This document shows positions 46,713 through 55,972 of a stretch of 64,000 bases of DNA, piece by piece (position 1 is the stretch's first letter; the number at the start of each line of letters is the position of its first letter). The notes under the pieces are model-generated. The model saw nothing but the letters and a program-made list of their open reading frames with translations. It was not told the origin of the DNA and did not search any database. The stretch is from contig CAWGND010000010.1 in NCBI GenBank assembly GCA_963823845.1, positions 1 through 64,000 on the forward strand, written 5' to 3'. Position numbers and translations under genes: made by a program. The DNA comes from Alloacidobacterium sp963823845 (GTDB lineage: Bacteria; Acidobacteriota; Terriglobia; Terriglobales; Acidobacteriaceae).

Positions 46713-46819
46713 GACGGCTTTTAGTATAACGCCGTTCTCGGCGCGGTTCCTGAAACCACGACATGAGGGAGCCGCGTATATACCAGCCACCTAGTCACTA
46801 CTGGTAGTCAGGTAGTCAG

Positions 46820-48061
46820 CTAGTCAGGTTCAGTACTATAGGTAACTGCTATGGATATGTTGAAGGTGCCATTCAACCCTGTCCCCTCGCGCAGAGCCCA
46901 GAGCCCGACCGTATTTCCTCGGGTCGATCGATAGATGAAATACTTACCGTCCGGTGTCCAAACTCCACAGCATTCACCCACGAGGAACCCGACTTTTCCC
47001 TCACTGGAAACGGCAGACCAAGGGCGGGCGTTGGTACCGTCTGTCGACGCCTCCCATATCGAGACCGAACTCGTCAGAGGATCTTCGACTGTAAATCGTA
47101 GAATGCGGCCGTACGGCGACCAGCGGAAGTGTCCTGCTTGACCATTCGTGCTAGAAACCCGCCGGGGTTCGCTGCCATCCTGATGCGCGACGTAAAGGTC
47201 ATGGCCACGGCTAAAAAGAAGTCGTTTGCCATTCGGGAGCCACGCTGCATCCGTGACCATCAGGTTGCCTAGGCGTTCGGGGGATGTGCCCGTAACCGGC
47301 ATGACCCACAAGGATCCCTCTGTCTCTTGTTCAAAGTCTGCCAGTAACAATTTTGTATGATCGGTGAAATATCGAGCAGGCCGGTTTTCAAAAACGGAGT
47401 CAGAATGCGGACCGGTTCTCCTCCTTCAATGGGGGCCCAAACCAAGGATTCGCGCCCACCCGTTCTCTCTACAAAATACAGGCGCACTCCGTCAGGCAAA
47501 GGAGGTTTAGTCCACCAAGCCCGGCCCGAGTGCGTAAGTTGCCTAGTGCCCACCACCTTGGGCGCCGGCGGATATAACACGAACCAGCTGAGAGAAAATG
47601 CCGTAGCAATGCTCAAGATCGCGCTGAAAATCAAGAGGTTCTTCCTTGCCCAAACTGGCGAGGTGATTTCCTGGCTTTATCTGCGGTTATGAGCGGTTCA
47701 AGAACCTGTGATCTCGTCGTGCCATTCGTTAGCTCGCTGACTTCGGCCACGAAGCGATATCCGCGTTTGGGAACGATATCAATCTAGTCTCTTCCGGTCG
47801 ATGTCGCACTTAGGACCTTCCTTAATACGGAGATATGCTTGGCAAGGTTTCCCTCCTCTACATATTCGTTGCTCCGACACTTTCGATTAGGACATCCTTC
47901 TCCACCATGGTTCCGGCGTTTTGAACCAGCAGTAATAGGACATCGAATGTCTTGGGTGCCAGCGGCACGGGTCTGCCGTCACAGGTCAGCAGTCGCTCCC
48001 TGACGTCTAGGCGATAGTAGCCGAAAGCGTATAAACGCTTATCTAGTATCCTCTTAGCCAC
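46820..48061 (-). pseudogene. Decayed CadC-like winged-helix regulator with TolB-type beta-propeller
   Basis: The N-terminus reads LYAFGYYRLDVRERLLTCDG and PKTFDVLLLLVQNAGTMVEK, an OmpR-type winged-helix DNA-binding domain. In another frame EEGNLAKHISVLRKVL and PKRGYRFVAEVSELTNG finish that domain. A single membrane helix (FSAILSIATAFSLSWFVLYP) and a PD40/TolB propeller follow (PDGVRLYFVERTG, LWVMPVTG, LPNGKRLLFSRGHDLYV, GVWTPDGKYFIYRSTRG). At least three frameshifts (near 47885, 47650 and 47345) and one in-frame TAG (47784-47786, where a Tyr is usual) disrupt it. Such membrane-bound regulators are frequent in Acidobacteriota. Confidence 0.75.
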
Positions 48062-48253
48062 GGTAAGAATTTCGTCAGGAAATATTCAAAGCGTCGGAAG
48101 GACGCTTGGCATCAAGGCCTTGCACCAGGGCCCGAGCGGCGATGAGAAAGCCCCAAATCATGCCAACATCGACGAATCAAAGGCCAGCCCTTACCCCAAT
48201 CTCCCCGATCCTCTCACTCTGAATGCCGGTGAGAAAGTGACGTCGGCCAAGGT

Positions 48254-48649
48254 GTGGTGGGGACGAGCGCCGCCCCGAAATCGTCGAGATGTACGAACGA
48301 GAAGTTTATGGGCGGGTGCCGAAAAATGTCCCAGGACAACACCGTACGCTTTCACAACCTGATCATGCAGATCGAGCGTGCCGAGTGGCGGCCCACCTTG
48401 GCTGGATGCAAGGTCATCATCCATCAGCATCTGGACCAGACACTAACCCTTACCATCGCAGGACATCGTGTCGGACACTACAGCGCGGAAGCAAAGCTGT
48501 TGACGCCGCTGACGAAAAAGCAGGTCAAGGCGGTGGAAAAGACGTTGAAAGGAAGAGTCTCAAAACAGACTTTCCCTCTCAACTTGCAAATCCCGCAAAC
48601 TACGCGGGATTCGCACTTTCTCACCGCCTCTACTACGGCTGACTATTAA
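48254..48649 (+). pseudogene. ISNCY-type transposase, C-terminal remnant
   Basis: The last 105 codons read MSQDNTVRFHNLIMQIERAE, LAGCKVIIHQHLDQTLTLTI and AGHRVGHYSAEAKLLTPLTK. This is the C-terminal beta-rich domain of ISNCY/IS1202-type transposases (NT.RF....Q...V.VH.HLD.T..I...G...G.Y). The DDE domain is absent. Downstream sequence at about 48656-48710 repeats CGGACA...TTGCTA twice, like element ends. A truncated insertion, non-functional. Confidence 0.6.
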
Positions 48650-48837
48650 CAAAATCCGGACACTTCATTTGCTACGAAAAGCGGACATTTTCACTTGCTA
48701 ACGACATTTCCGTGTATGCGGTGACTCGCCCGGAACCGCAGACCGTCCAAAGTTCTCGATGAGTGCTGTGGCGATTTAGGAGCAATACCAATGATGGTGT
48801 AATGTAGAAGAGGCGAGACTCTGCGGCGAAGACGAGG

Positions 48838-49790
48838 ATGGCGAGAGCCTACGAAGACGACCTGCGGCGCAAGATATTTGAGGCGCACGCCAAGGGGCAT
48901 GGCAGCTTCCGGACGCTGGCGGCGGTGTTCGGTGTGAGTCTTGGGTATGTGGAGAAGATCTTCCGTCAGCGGCAGGTGAGCGGACAGTCAGAACGGGTGC
49001 GCTACAAGCCCGGACCGAAGAGCCGTCTAACTGCTGAAGTATCGGCCCGGATCGCCACTCTGGTTGCGGCGCATCCGGATTTGACGGTAGCCGAGTTACG
49101 CGAACGACTCGCCTATGACATCGGCGTAAAGATGAGTTGGTCGATGGTCCGGCTATGGTTAGGACAGCTGGGTCTGCGACTGAAAAAAAGTCGCTCCACG
49201 CCCTCGAGCGGGACACGGAAGCAAACCGCAAGCGTCGCGAAGAGTTCATCGAGCGCATCCGGGCCATCCCGCCGGAGAGGCTGATTTACCTGGACGAAAG
49301 CGGTATGACCACCTCGATGACACGACGCTATGGCCGCTGTGCTGGAGGTCGGCGCATCCACGAAGCGACGCCCGGCGGCCATTGGAAAATCTTGACCATT
49401 CTGAGCGCCATGAGCACCCGCGGCTTGATCGCGACGATGACCATTGAGGAGCCCACAGACGCAGACATTTTTCTCGCCTATGTCCAGCATGTACTCTGCC
49501 CGGCGCTGCGGTCCGGCGACGTCGTGGTGATGGACAATCTCTCCTCGCACAAAGCCGAGGGCGTGCGCATCTGGATCGAAAACCAAGGTGCCAGGCTGAT
49601 CTACTTACCGTCCTACTCGCCCGATCTAAACCCGATCGAAAAGGCCTGGGCCAAACTCAAACAATTGCTTCGCTCCACCAAAGCACGCACCCGCGAAGTC
49701 CTCGATCAAGCCATCACAGACCTACTCCCACAAATCACCGCGCAAGATGCTCAAGCTTGGTTCAGGCTCCGCTTTGGCACATTACGGTAA
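48838..49790 (+). CDS. IS630 transposase, two frames joined by a -1 shift
   Basis: Frame A (48838-49284) holds the helix-turn-helix domain: MARAYEDDLRRKIFEAHAKG, FRTLAAVFGVSLGYVEKIFR, and AHPDLTVAELRERLAYDIGV. Frame B (to 49790) holds the DDE domain: ERLIYLDESGMTTSMTRRYG (first Asp), RSGDVVVMDNLSSHKAEGVR (second Asp) and YLPSYSPDLNPIEKAWAKLK (Glu). The frames meet at an A7 run (49183-49189), where a -1 shift gives LKKKSLHALERD. Programmed slippage at A-runs is known for IS630 transposases, so this is probably an active gene rather than a pseudogene. Confidence 0.85.
49183..49189 (+). promoter_or_regulatory. A7 slippery site in IS630 transposase
   Basis: Seven consecutive A bases lie exactly where frame A and frame B overlap. 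In-frame codons are AAA-AAA-AGT; a -1 shift gives AAA-AAG-TCG. Both ribosomal and transcriptional slippage are possible. Confidence 0.65.
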
Positions 49791-49810
49791 CCATGATATC
49801 GCTTTAGGAC

Positions 49811-49915
49811 TCACCGAGACGAAATGGCGGTAATTTCCGAATTGTCGACCACTCGGAGACTATTCGGCCATCCACTTCTAAACACCGGTCGCTCCCGAGT
49901 CACCGGCAAACCGGA
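49811..49915. other. Spacer between IS630 and intron 4
   Basis: Short gap with inverted CCGGT/ACCGG motifs (ACCGGTCGCTCC...CACCGGCAAACCGG) just before the intron. Bacterial class C introns favour hairpin targets, but no full terminator is evident. Confidence 0.35.
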
Positions 49916-50198
49916 GAGCGCCGGGATAAACCGGCATGTTGTAGGGGGTGCAAGTCCCCTACAGGAAAGGAAGTAGCGAATCCATCCTGACCTCGAGTCT
50001 TGCTGGAGACATCGCGAGGTGTCACTTGAAGCGTAGACAGGGGCATTGGTGGGCCGGGCTATTGAGCTTCGAAAAGCCGGAAGATCAGGATGCTGACTCC
50101 CTTCCGTAGTGGAGGAAGGCAATACGGCGGCCGCGTTACACGCGAGTGGCTGTCCGGTCCTGCGTAGTCTAAGAACCCGCGCACGCTGATAAAACAAC

Positions 50199-51761
50199 AT
50201 GCACGAGAACCGGGAGATCTCCAGCACGCCTTCGCCAACTGAGGAAGGCCGGTCCGCGAAGGCCGCAAGCCGCAATGCGGACATGTACGTGTTGGAGAAG
50301 TCGGACTGCGCTGTAGTACCTGTGAACCAGCCGAACAAGGAAGCAAAAGCTTCTGCGGAGGTTGGGGAGGGAAGGGCGCAGATGAAGGAGAACATCGCGC
50401 AGCCAAACATGCTCCCGACACAGAGCGGGAAACGCATGTCCCAGGGACTGGACGGTGTGCGAAAAGCAGCAAAGGAGAGAAAGCAGGAACGGTTCACTTC
50501 CTTGCTCCACCACCTGAACGTTGCTTTACTCCGCGACAGCTTTTACGTGCTTCAGCGTAAGGCTTCACCGGGGGTAGACGGCATGACGTGGCAGGAGTAT
50601 GAAACCGGTTTGGAGGTTCGGCTCATCGATCTCCACCGCCGGGTTCATCGTGGAACGTACCGGGCACAACCTTCTAGGCGAGTCTATATACCGAAGGCTG
50701 ACGGACGGCAACGTCCGCTGGGCATCGCGGCGGTGGAAGACAAAATAGTCCAACAGGCCGTGGTGACGATCCTCAATCAGATATACGAGGTCGACTTCAA
50801 GGGCTTCTCTTATGGGTTCCGACCGGGCCGCAGCCCGCATCAGGCGCTTGACGCCCTGACGGTGGGCATCCAACGGAAGAAGGTGAACTGGATACTCGAT
50901 GCGGACGTTTTGGGCTTCTTCGATAATTTGAGTCACGAATGGGCCTTAAAGTTCATCGAGCATCGGGTGGCCGATCGAAGGATACTTCGCCTGATCCGGA
51001 AATGGCTGAAGGCGGGAGTATCGGTCGACGGCCAGTGGTCGGAGACAAATAAGGGTACGCCGCAGGGAGCAGTGGCTTCACCACTGATCGCCAACGTTTA
51101 CCTGCATTACCTCTTCGACCTGTGGGCTGATGTCTGGCGCAGGAAAGTGGCGAAGGGCGATGTCATCATCGTTCGCTATGCCGACGATCTTGTGTTGGGC
51201 TTTCAGCAGCGGGCTGATGCCGTGCGGTTCCTCGAAGAGTTCGAGGAACGGTTGGCAAAGTTCGGCTTGGAGCTACACCCGGATAAGACCCGGTTGATCG
51301 AGTTCGGGCGCTATGCGGCCCGTGACCGGAAGCAGCGTGGGGAAGGGAAACCGGAGACCTTCAACTTCTTGGGGTTTACCCACTACTGTGGGCAACGCCA
51401 CAAGACCGAGACCTTCACCGTCTGGCGGATCACTGCGAAGAAGCGCATGGTTGCGAAGCTCAAAGCCATCAAGGCTGGGCTTCAACGCCGCAAGCATGAT
51501 CGCACCAGTCAGGTCGGTGTATGGCTTCGGAGTGTCGTCACCGGCTACTACCAATACCATGCTGTCCCCGGCAACATCGATCAACTGCGCATCTTCAGAA
51601 GTCGCGTCAATCGACTGTGGCGAAACGTACTGGTCCGTCGTAGTCAACGCGCCAGGAAGAAGTGGGAGAAGTTTACTTCGGTCTTGGAAAGGTGGATACC
51701 ACCACCCCGCGTTCTTCACCCTTATCCCGACACCCGCTTTTACGCCACCCATTCTTCATAA
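50199..51761 (+). CDS. ltrA: Group II intron reverse transcriptase/maturase (intron 4)
   Basis: A 520-residue RT, close homologue of that at 34.4 kb and on the opposite strand. Motifs: ASPGVDGMTWQEYETGL, RRVYIPKADGRQRPLGIAAV, YGFRPGRSPHQALDAL, LDADVLGFFDNLSHEWALKF, GTPQGAVASPLIANVYLHYL, RYADDLVLGF with Y327-A-D-D, KPETFNFLGFTHYCGQ and the maturase segment VTGYYQYHAVPGNIDQLRIF. No endonuclease domain. All catalytic residues are present. Confidence 0.93.
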   Translation: MHENREISSTPSPTEEGRSAKAASRNADMYVLEKSDCAVVPVNQPNKEAKASAEVGEGRAQMKENIAQPNMLPTQSGKRMSQGLDGVRKAAKERKQERFTSLLHHLNVALLRDSFYVLQRKASPGVDGMTWQEYETGLEVRLIDLHRRVHRGTYRAQPSRRVYIPKADGRQRPLGIAAVEDKIVQQAVVTILNQIYEVDFKGFSYGFRPGRSPHQALDALTVGIQRKKVNWILDADVLGFFDNLSHEWALKFIEHRVADRRILRLIRKWLKAGVSVDGQWSETNKGTPQGAVASPLIANVYLHYLFDLWADVWRRKVAKGDVIIVRYADDLVLGFQQRADAVRFLEEFEERLAKFGLELHPDKTRLIEFGRYAARDRKQRGEGKPETFNFLGFTHYCGQRHKTETFTVWRITAKKRMVAKLKAIKAGLQRRKHDRTSQVGVWLRSVVTGYYQYHAVPGNIDQLRIFRSRVNRLWRNVLVRRSQRARKKWEKFTSVLERWIPPPRVLHPYPDTRFYATHSS

Positions 51762-51793
51762 GAGCCGTATGCGTAGACGCGCTCGTACGGCTC
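51762..51793 (+). ncRNA. Group II intron domain V (intron 4)
   Basis: GAGCCGTATGCGTAGACGCG then CTCGTACGGCTC, a 32-base hairpin matching domain V, beginning directly after the RT stop codon. Confidence 0.82.
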
Positions 51794-51922
51794 TGTGCGG
51801 GGGGCGATCCGTGAGGATCGTCCCTACCGCGACGGTTATGTTGAAGGTTGAGCAAACTGGTAGCTAACGACCATAGCAGCGCCCGGTGCGGTTGCCTTCG
51901 CCCGTCCAAAGCAGTATTCCGT

Positions 51923-54900
51923 TTAGAATTGAAACCTCGCCGCGAACTGTAATTGACGTGACGAGCCTGCATCGCCCACGGCCGTGCGTGTGGAGGAAAT
52001 CTGCCCAAAGGTGCTCGTCGGCGATCCTGTTGCAGACAGCGTTGGATTGCCCAAGTTCGCGTGGTTCAACAGATCGAAGGAGTCGACGCGCAGCACCAGC
52101 GACGTCGATTCCGTGATCTTTGTTGTCTTCTGAAGTGAGAGATCGACATCTGCAAATCCCGGTCCGGTGAGCGCGTTGCGGGACAAATTGCCGAAGCCCG
52201 CGGTCTGCGGATAGAAATTGCAGCCGGGAACTGTGGGCGACAAGCATACACGGGCGCGAATATACGACACATTGCCACTGGCCAGTACGGAGCCGCGACC
52301 CGTCTGGTACTGGTTTGACAAGAGCGTGGGTCTGATCGTGCCCGAGACGCCGTTGTACGTGGATGTGGTCGTTACGTTCAGCGGATTGCCGCTCTGCAAC
52401 TGCGTGATATTCGCGAGCATCCAGCCATCTACGAGCCTGTTGCCTTTGAACGGAAGATTCCAGATACCAGAGAAAGCGAAGTGGTTACGTGCGTCAAAAT
52501 CGGAGAGCCCGTAATCGCCCTTTGGATTGAAGTTGTCTTGCAGCGTGTAGCCTCCCTGGGACCCGAGCGAATTCAGGTCCATCGACTTCGACCACGCATA
52601 TGTGGAGTTCAATTGGATCCCGTGAGACAGTGCCTTCCGTACCGTGAACCACAGCGCGTTGTAATTCGAAAGCGAATCCGAATCGACGTATGGGATGTTG
52701 CCGAGACCCGAACCGGGACGTATCGGGCTCGACGACGACAAAAAGGGATATGGCCTGGTCGACGTGCCGCCCGGATAGATGAACTGGTTGAGGTTCCTCT
52801 GTATGCGCAGGTGTTTTCCTTCCGAACCGATATAGCCAACCTCCATGACCGCGTCCCAGCCAATCTGCTGCTGCAGATTGAAGCTGTAGCTTTCGGTGTA
52901 CGCATTGCTCAGCAAGGGATTCGTAGCGCTGGGGGCCAGTGAGGCCAATGCCGCGCTTGAGTAGAGCGTACCCACGAAAAGAGACCCGGTTTCCGCAACT
53001 GGGTTTGCGTTCGGTGGATTTCCAGCCAGGCCGGTCACGACTCCGCTGACAGGCTCATCGGCCAACAGGCCGAAGCCTCCGCGAAGGATGGTCTTGCCGG
53101 TCCCAAGCACGTCGTAAATGAAGCCGACACGCGGCTCATAGTTGTAATTCTGGTTGTAGGCCTCGCTTACGTGTACGAGCGAGGCGGAGTTCTGGTCGAA
53201 ATTGACCAGGCGGTTGCCTCCGTCAGTCGGCGTGCCGTTCCACTCAAAGCGGAAGCCCAGTTCCGCCTGGAGGCGCGGTGTGAACTTGTAGTTGTCCGAG
53301 ATATATACCCCAATCGCATTCTCGAATATGCGGCTGGTAACCTGCGTTGGGGTCACGCTGAAGGAACTGGCGAGCCCCCTGATGAAGTTAGCGGTCGAAC
53401 TGAACGCAATTATGCCCGGTGTTTGAGCAAAGGAGTCTGCGATGAACCGGCGATATTCCCCACCCGTCTTGATTGTGTGCCGCCCGACATTCCACGACAG
53501 CGTATCGGAGAAGACGAGCGTGGTGTCAAAACGTCCCTGCGGAAAGCCGGATGGCCCGCCAAAATTCAGCCCAATATCCTGCACCGTCATCTGTGGAAGA
53601 GCTGCGTTGTACGAAACACCGTTCTGAATGCCGTAATCGAGCGGATTCGCGGGCGTATTCGGCACAAACGATATTGCAATGCGGTTAAAGCCCAGGCGCG
53701 CTTCATTCACGATGTTCGGGTTGAAGATATGTACCTCGTTCAGCGTGCCGATTTGCCTGTGGGCACCTCGATGATCGCCGAAGCCGGGGATGGTGTTCCC
53801 CTGGAGATTGGGCTCCGTGCGCTGGTCTTGCTGCCATGCATAGTACGCATGAAGGTTGTCCTTCGCTGACAGGTTGAAGAACAAATCGCCTGAGAACTGA
53901 TCTATCTTCACGGGGCCCGGCGAAGAGCCTTGGAATACGCTTCCGGTTGCGTCATTTCCCGGGGGAATAAAGCTAAGCAGCTGCGCATAGTCCGAACCTG
54001 CCGGACTGTTAGCAAATAATATCCGTTGCGATGGGTTGAGCACATTTCCGTTGAAAAGTAGCGCCTGCGATTGCCGGAGTCCTTCATAACTCAGAAAGAA
54101 GAAGGTCTTGTCCTTCCAGATCGGGCCCGAAAACGCGCCGCCGAAATTGTTTCGAATGAAAGCGTTCTGGCGATTTGGCTTGCGGTTGAAGAAGTTTCGT
54201 GCGTCGAAGTAGTTATTGCGCAGATAGTCGAATGCCTCGCCGTGGAATCCGTTCGTTCCTGAACGTGTGGCCACATTTACGATCGAGCCCGAGGATCGCC
54301 CGTACTCCGCTGAGTAAGTCGAGTTTGAAATCTTGAATTCCGCGGTTGTATTGATCGAGGGCTGAAACGTGATTTGGTTCTGTGAGGCGTCGTTCAGATT
54401 GATGCCGTTGATCATGAAGTTGACAGAGTCTTCGCGCTGACCGGCGGTATCGAACGAGTTCGCGCCCAGGCCACGGCTGGCGCTCGTAAGATTCCCCGTC
54501 ACTGGCGCCACAACCGTGCCCGGCGTGAGGTTTGTCAGATCCAGGAAATGGCGTCCATTGAGCGGCATTTGCTGCACAGTGTTTTGGTCGATCGCCTGGC
54601 CGACCGTAGGGGTCTGCGCATTGATGAGCGGCACCGTGCCCTGCACCTCGACAACAGCGCCTACGGAACCAACACTCAGTTGCGCGTTCACTGTCACGTT
54701 CTGATCTACCAGCAGCATGACACTGGACATTTGATATTTGGCAAAGCCAGATGCAACCACGGTAACGTTGTAATTACCTGGCTGCAGGGAAGGAACTGTG
54801 TAGTCGCCTGCCGAGTCCGAGACCACCACTCGGTCGACCCCAGTGGAGAGTCCATGCACTGTGATCTGCGCATTTGACACGACGGCGCCAGATGGATCGG

Positions 54901-54997
54901 TAATGCTGCCGGAAAGAGTAGCTGTCGATTGACCACGGCTACGGGCAGCGATGAGGACGAGGACAGAAAGGGTAATGATTTTAACTAGGGGTTTCAC
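51923..54997 (-). CDS. TonB-dependent receptor with N-terminal carboxypeptidase-regulatory-like domain
   Basis: A 1024-residue outer-membrane receptor. Signal peptide IITLSVLVLIAARSRGQS, then a CarboxypepD_reg-like domain (SGSITDPSGAVVSNAQITVH, LQPGNYNVTVVASGFAKY). A plug domain follows (QMPLNGRHFLDLTNLTPG, FMINGINLNDASQNQITFQP, GRSSGSIVNVATRSGTNGFH) and a large beta-barrel ending LQFAARFQF with the terminal aromatic residue. The short NPxF-like strands fit the Oar-like family expanded in Acidobacteriota. GTG start with GGAGG seven bases upstream. No TonB, ExbB or partner enzyme is near. The substrate is unknown, probably a carbohydrate or peptide. Confidence 0.92.
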   Translation of the reverse strand: MKPLVKIITLSVLVLIAARSRGQSTATLSGSITDPSGAVVSNAQITVHGLSTGVDRVVVSDSAGDYTVPSLQPGNYNVTVVASGFAKYQMSSVMLLVDQNVTVNAQLSVGSVGAVVEVQGTVPLINAQTPTVGQAIDQNTVQQMPLNGRHFLDLTNLTPGTVVAPVTGNLTSASRGLGANSFDTAGQREDSVNFMINGINLNDASQNQITFQPSINTTAEFKISNSTYSAEYGRSSGSIVNVATRSGTNGFHGEAFDYLRNNYFDARNFFNRKPNRQNAFIRNNFGGAFSGPIWKDKTFFFLSYEGLRQSQALLFNGNVLNPSQRILFANSPAGSDYAQLLSFIPPGNDATGSVFQGSSPGPVKIDQFSGDLFFNLSAKDNLHAYYAWQQDQRTEPNLQGNTIPGFGDHRGAHRQIGTLNEVHIFNPNIVNEARLGFNRIAISFVPNTPANPLDYGIQNGVSYNAALPQMTVQDIGLNFGGPSGFPQGRFDTTLVFSDTLSWNVGRHTIKTGGEYRRFIADSFAQTPGIIAFSSTANFIRGLASSFSVTPTQVTSRIFENAIGVYISDNYKFTPRLQAELGFRFEWNGTPTDGGNRLVNFDQNSASLVHVSEAYNQNYNYEPRVGFIYDVLGTGKTILRGGFGLLADEPVSGVVTGLAGNPPNANPVAETGSLFVGTLYSSAALASLAPSATNPLLSNAYTESYSFNLQQQIGWDAVMEVGYIGSEGKHLRIQRNLNQFIYPGGTSTRPYPFLSSSSPIRPGSGLGNIPYVDSDSLSNYNALWFTVRKALSHGIQLNSTYAWSKSMDLNSLGSQGGYTLQDNFNPKGDYGLSDFDARNHFAFSGIWNLPFKGNRLVDGWMLANITQLQSGNPLNVTTTSTYNGVSGTIRPTLLSNQYQTGRGSVLASGNVSYIRARVCLSPTVPGCNFYPQTAGFGNLSRNALTGPGFADVDLSLQKTTKITESTSLVLRVDSFDLLNHANLGNPTLSATGSPTSTFGQISSTRTAVGDAGSSRQLQFAARFQF

Positions 54998-55295
54998 GTG
55001 AGGGCCTCCAAAAACTTCAAGTTAGAAAGTCAGCACTTGTCAACGCGCAGCGGGACACCTGAATGTGTTTCTCCGCGGCTTTGTGGGGGGATTGCTGGAC
55101 TTGCCTTCGCTTACAACCTCCTGGATACCTTGTATTTGATTCCGGACACATTTTAACCGTGCTTTCAAATCCGAAAATTCACGATATTCGATGAAATCAA
55201 AATCGGTAGTCGGTAGGTCGTTGCACCAACTGCGCTCTTAGCGCCCACCCGATCAACAACACAGCTGCTACCCAGACCAGCGGGTATGTAAAGGT
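54998..55295. other. Intergenic region with a membrane-protein scrap
   Basis: No intact gene. On the minus strand (55197-55300) a scrap reads FTYPLVWVAAVLLIGWALRA then QLVQRPTDYRF and stop, the C-terminal end of a lost membrane protein. Confidence 0.4.
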
Positions 55296-55709
55296 TTGCG
55301 ATCGTCGCCAGGGAGGTGGCGTCACACATTGGCCCAGGGAGTTCTCGACACAACTGGGAACATCAAGGTTGCGCAAGAGATCCTCGGACATGACTGGGGA
55401 CCGCACATCGTGAACATCTCAGCTCCTCGCACCCACCAGCGGCATCGCGGCTTCGATCTCCTGCGCGTCATCGCCATTTACATGGTCATGCAGATCCATA
55501 CCGGCGAGTTCGAGTACATAGCAGCAGACGGAACCGTACTGCACACGGCGGGATTCTGGGCAGTGGGATGGACAAACTCGCTCTTTCGCGCCTGCGTGCC
55601 GCTTTTCGTCTTCTGTTTACTCCTGCTCGCCATCGCTGCCGTCGCCGCCTACATCCCAGTTCGTCACGCAACCAAAGTCGATCCGCTGGTTGCATTGCGG
55701 TACGAGTAG
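55296..55709 (+). pseudogene. Mosaic frame of three gene remnants
   Basis: One open frame joins three unrelated pieces. First, a tyrosine recombinase end (LAQGVLDTTGNIKVAQEILG, HDWG). Second, the start of an acyltransferase-3 protein (RGFDLLRVIAIYMVMQIHTG, FWAVGWTNSLFRACVPLFVF). Third, the very C-terminus of an ADOP permease (LLLAIAAVAAYIPVRHATKV, DPLVALRYE). None is complete. The frame is a by-product of successive deletions and insertions, not a real gene; a product could exist by chance only. Confidence 0.65.
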
Positions 55710-55752
55710 AGCTATTGCGATCGCGACGAGTCTGTAGACAGGCGTGGATTCG

Positions 55753-55841
55753 ATTCTCGATTGGCGCGAACAGGGCGAAGCACTTTTCAGAACGGCAACC
55801 CCCTGGAAACGCGCCTCGGCGATTTCGCGTAAAACGAGAAC
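55753..55841 (+). repeat. Palindromic interspersed repeat, copy D (best preserved)
   Basis: It starts ATTCTCGATTGGCG and ends GCGTAAAACGAGAAC, giving terminal inverted repeats of about 6-7 bases (TTCTCG/CGAGAA). Between them lie CAGGGCGAAGC, the arms of the inner palindrome (TTTTCAG...CTGGAAA) and GGCGATTT. At about 89 bp it best defines the unit. Confidence 0.7.
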
Positions 55842-55972
55842 TATCCCGGCACGTGCGCATTTGGCAGGAAATGCCGTGTTCCGCGCTGGGTTTAGAGCAG
55901 GCAAACCAGATATCGAGAAGCCTCGGGAGCCGTGACTCTTACCTCCAACAACTCCTAAGTAGACAAAATCTG

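Larger units (their letters stand above)
48776..49810 (+). mobile_element. IS630 family insertion sequence
   Basis: The transposase is flanked by imperfect inverted repeats: GAGCAATACCAATGATGGTG and TAATGT on the left (48778-48803), ACATTACGGTAACCATGATA then TCGCTTT on the right (49779-49807). IS630 elements insert at TA; both ends lie next to TA-containing sequence (TTTAG). About 1 kb, normal size. Confidence 0.7.
49916..51833 (+). mobile_element. Group II intron 4, apparently complete
   Basis: From GAGCGCCGGGATAAACCGGC at 49916, homologous to intron 2's GTGCGCC start, to CCCTACCGCGAC at 51822-51833. It has the early stem-loop GTAGGGG...CCCCTAC, the RT in domain IV, domain V and a domain VI hairpin (GGGCGATCC-GTGA-GGATCGTCCC). 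The 5' dinucleotide is GA rather than the canonical GU, which would impair splicing if the boundary is right. Confidence 0.75.

Noticed and set aside
48650..48715. CRISPR-like pair of CGGACA...TTGCTA repeats
   Set aside because: Only two imperfect units without spacers of constant size; better explained as ISNCY end sequence.
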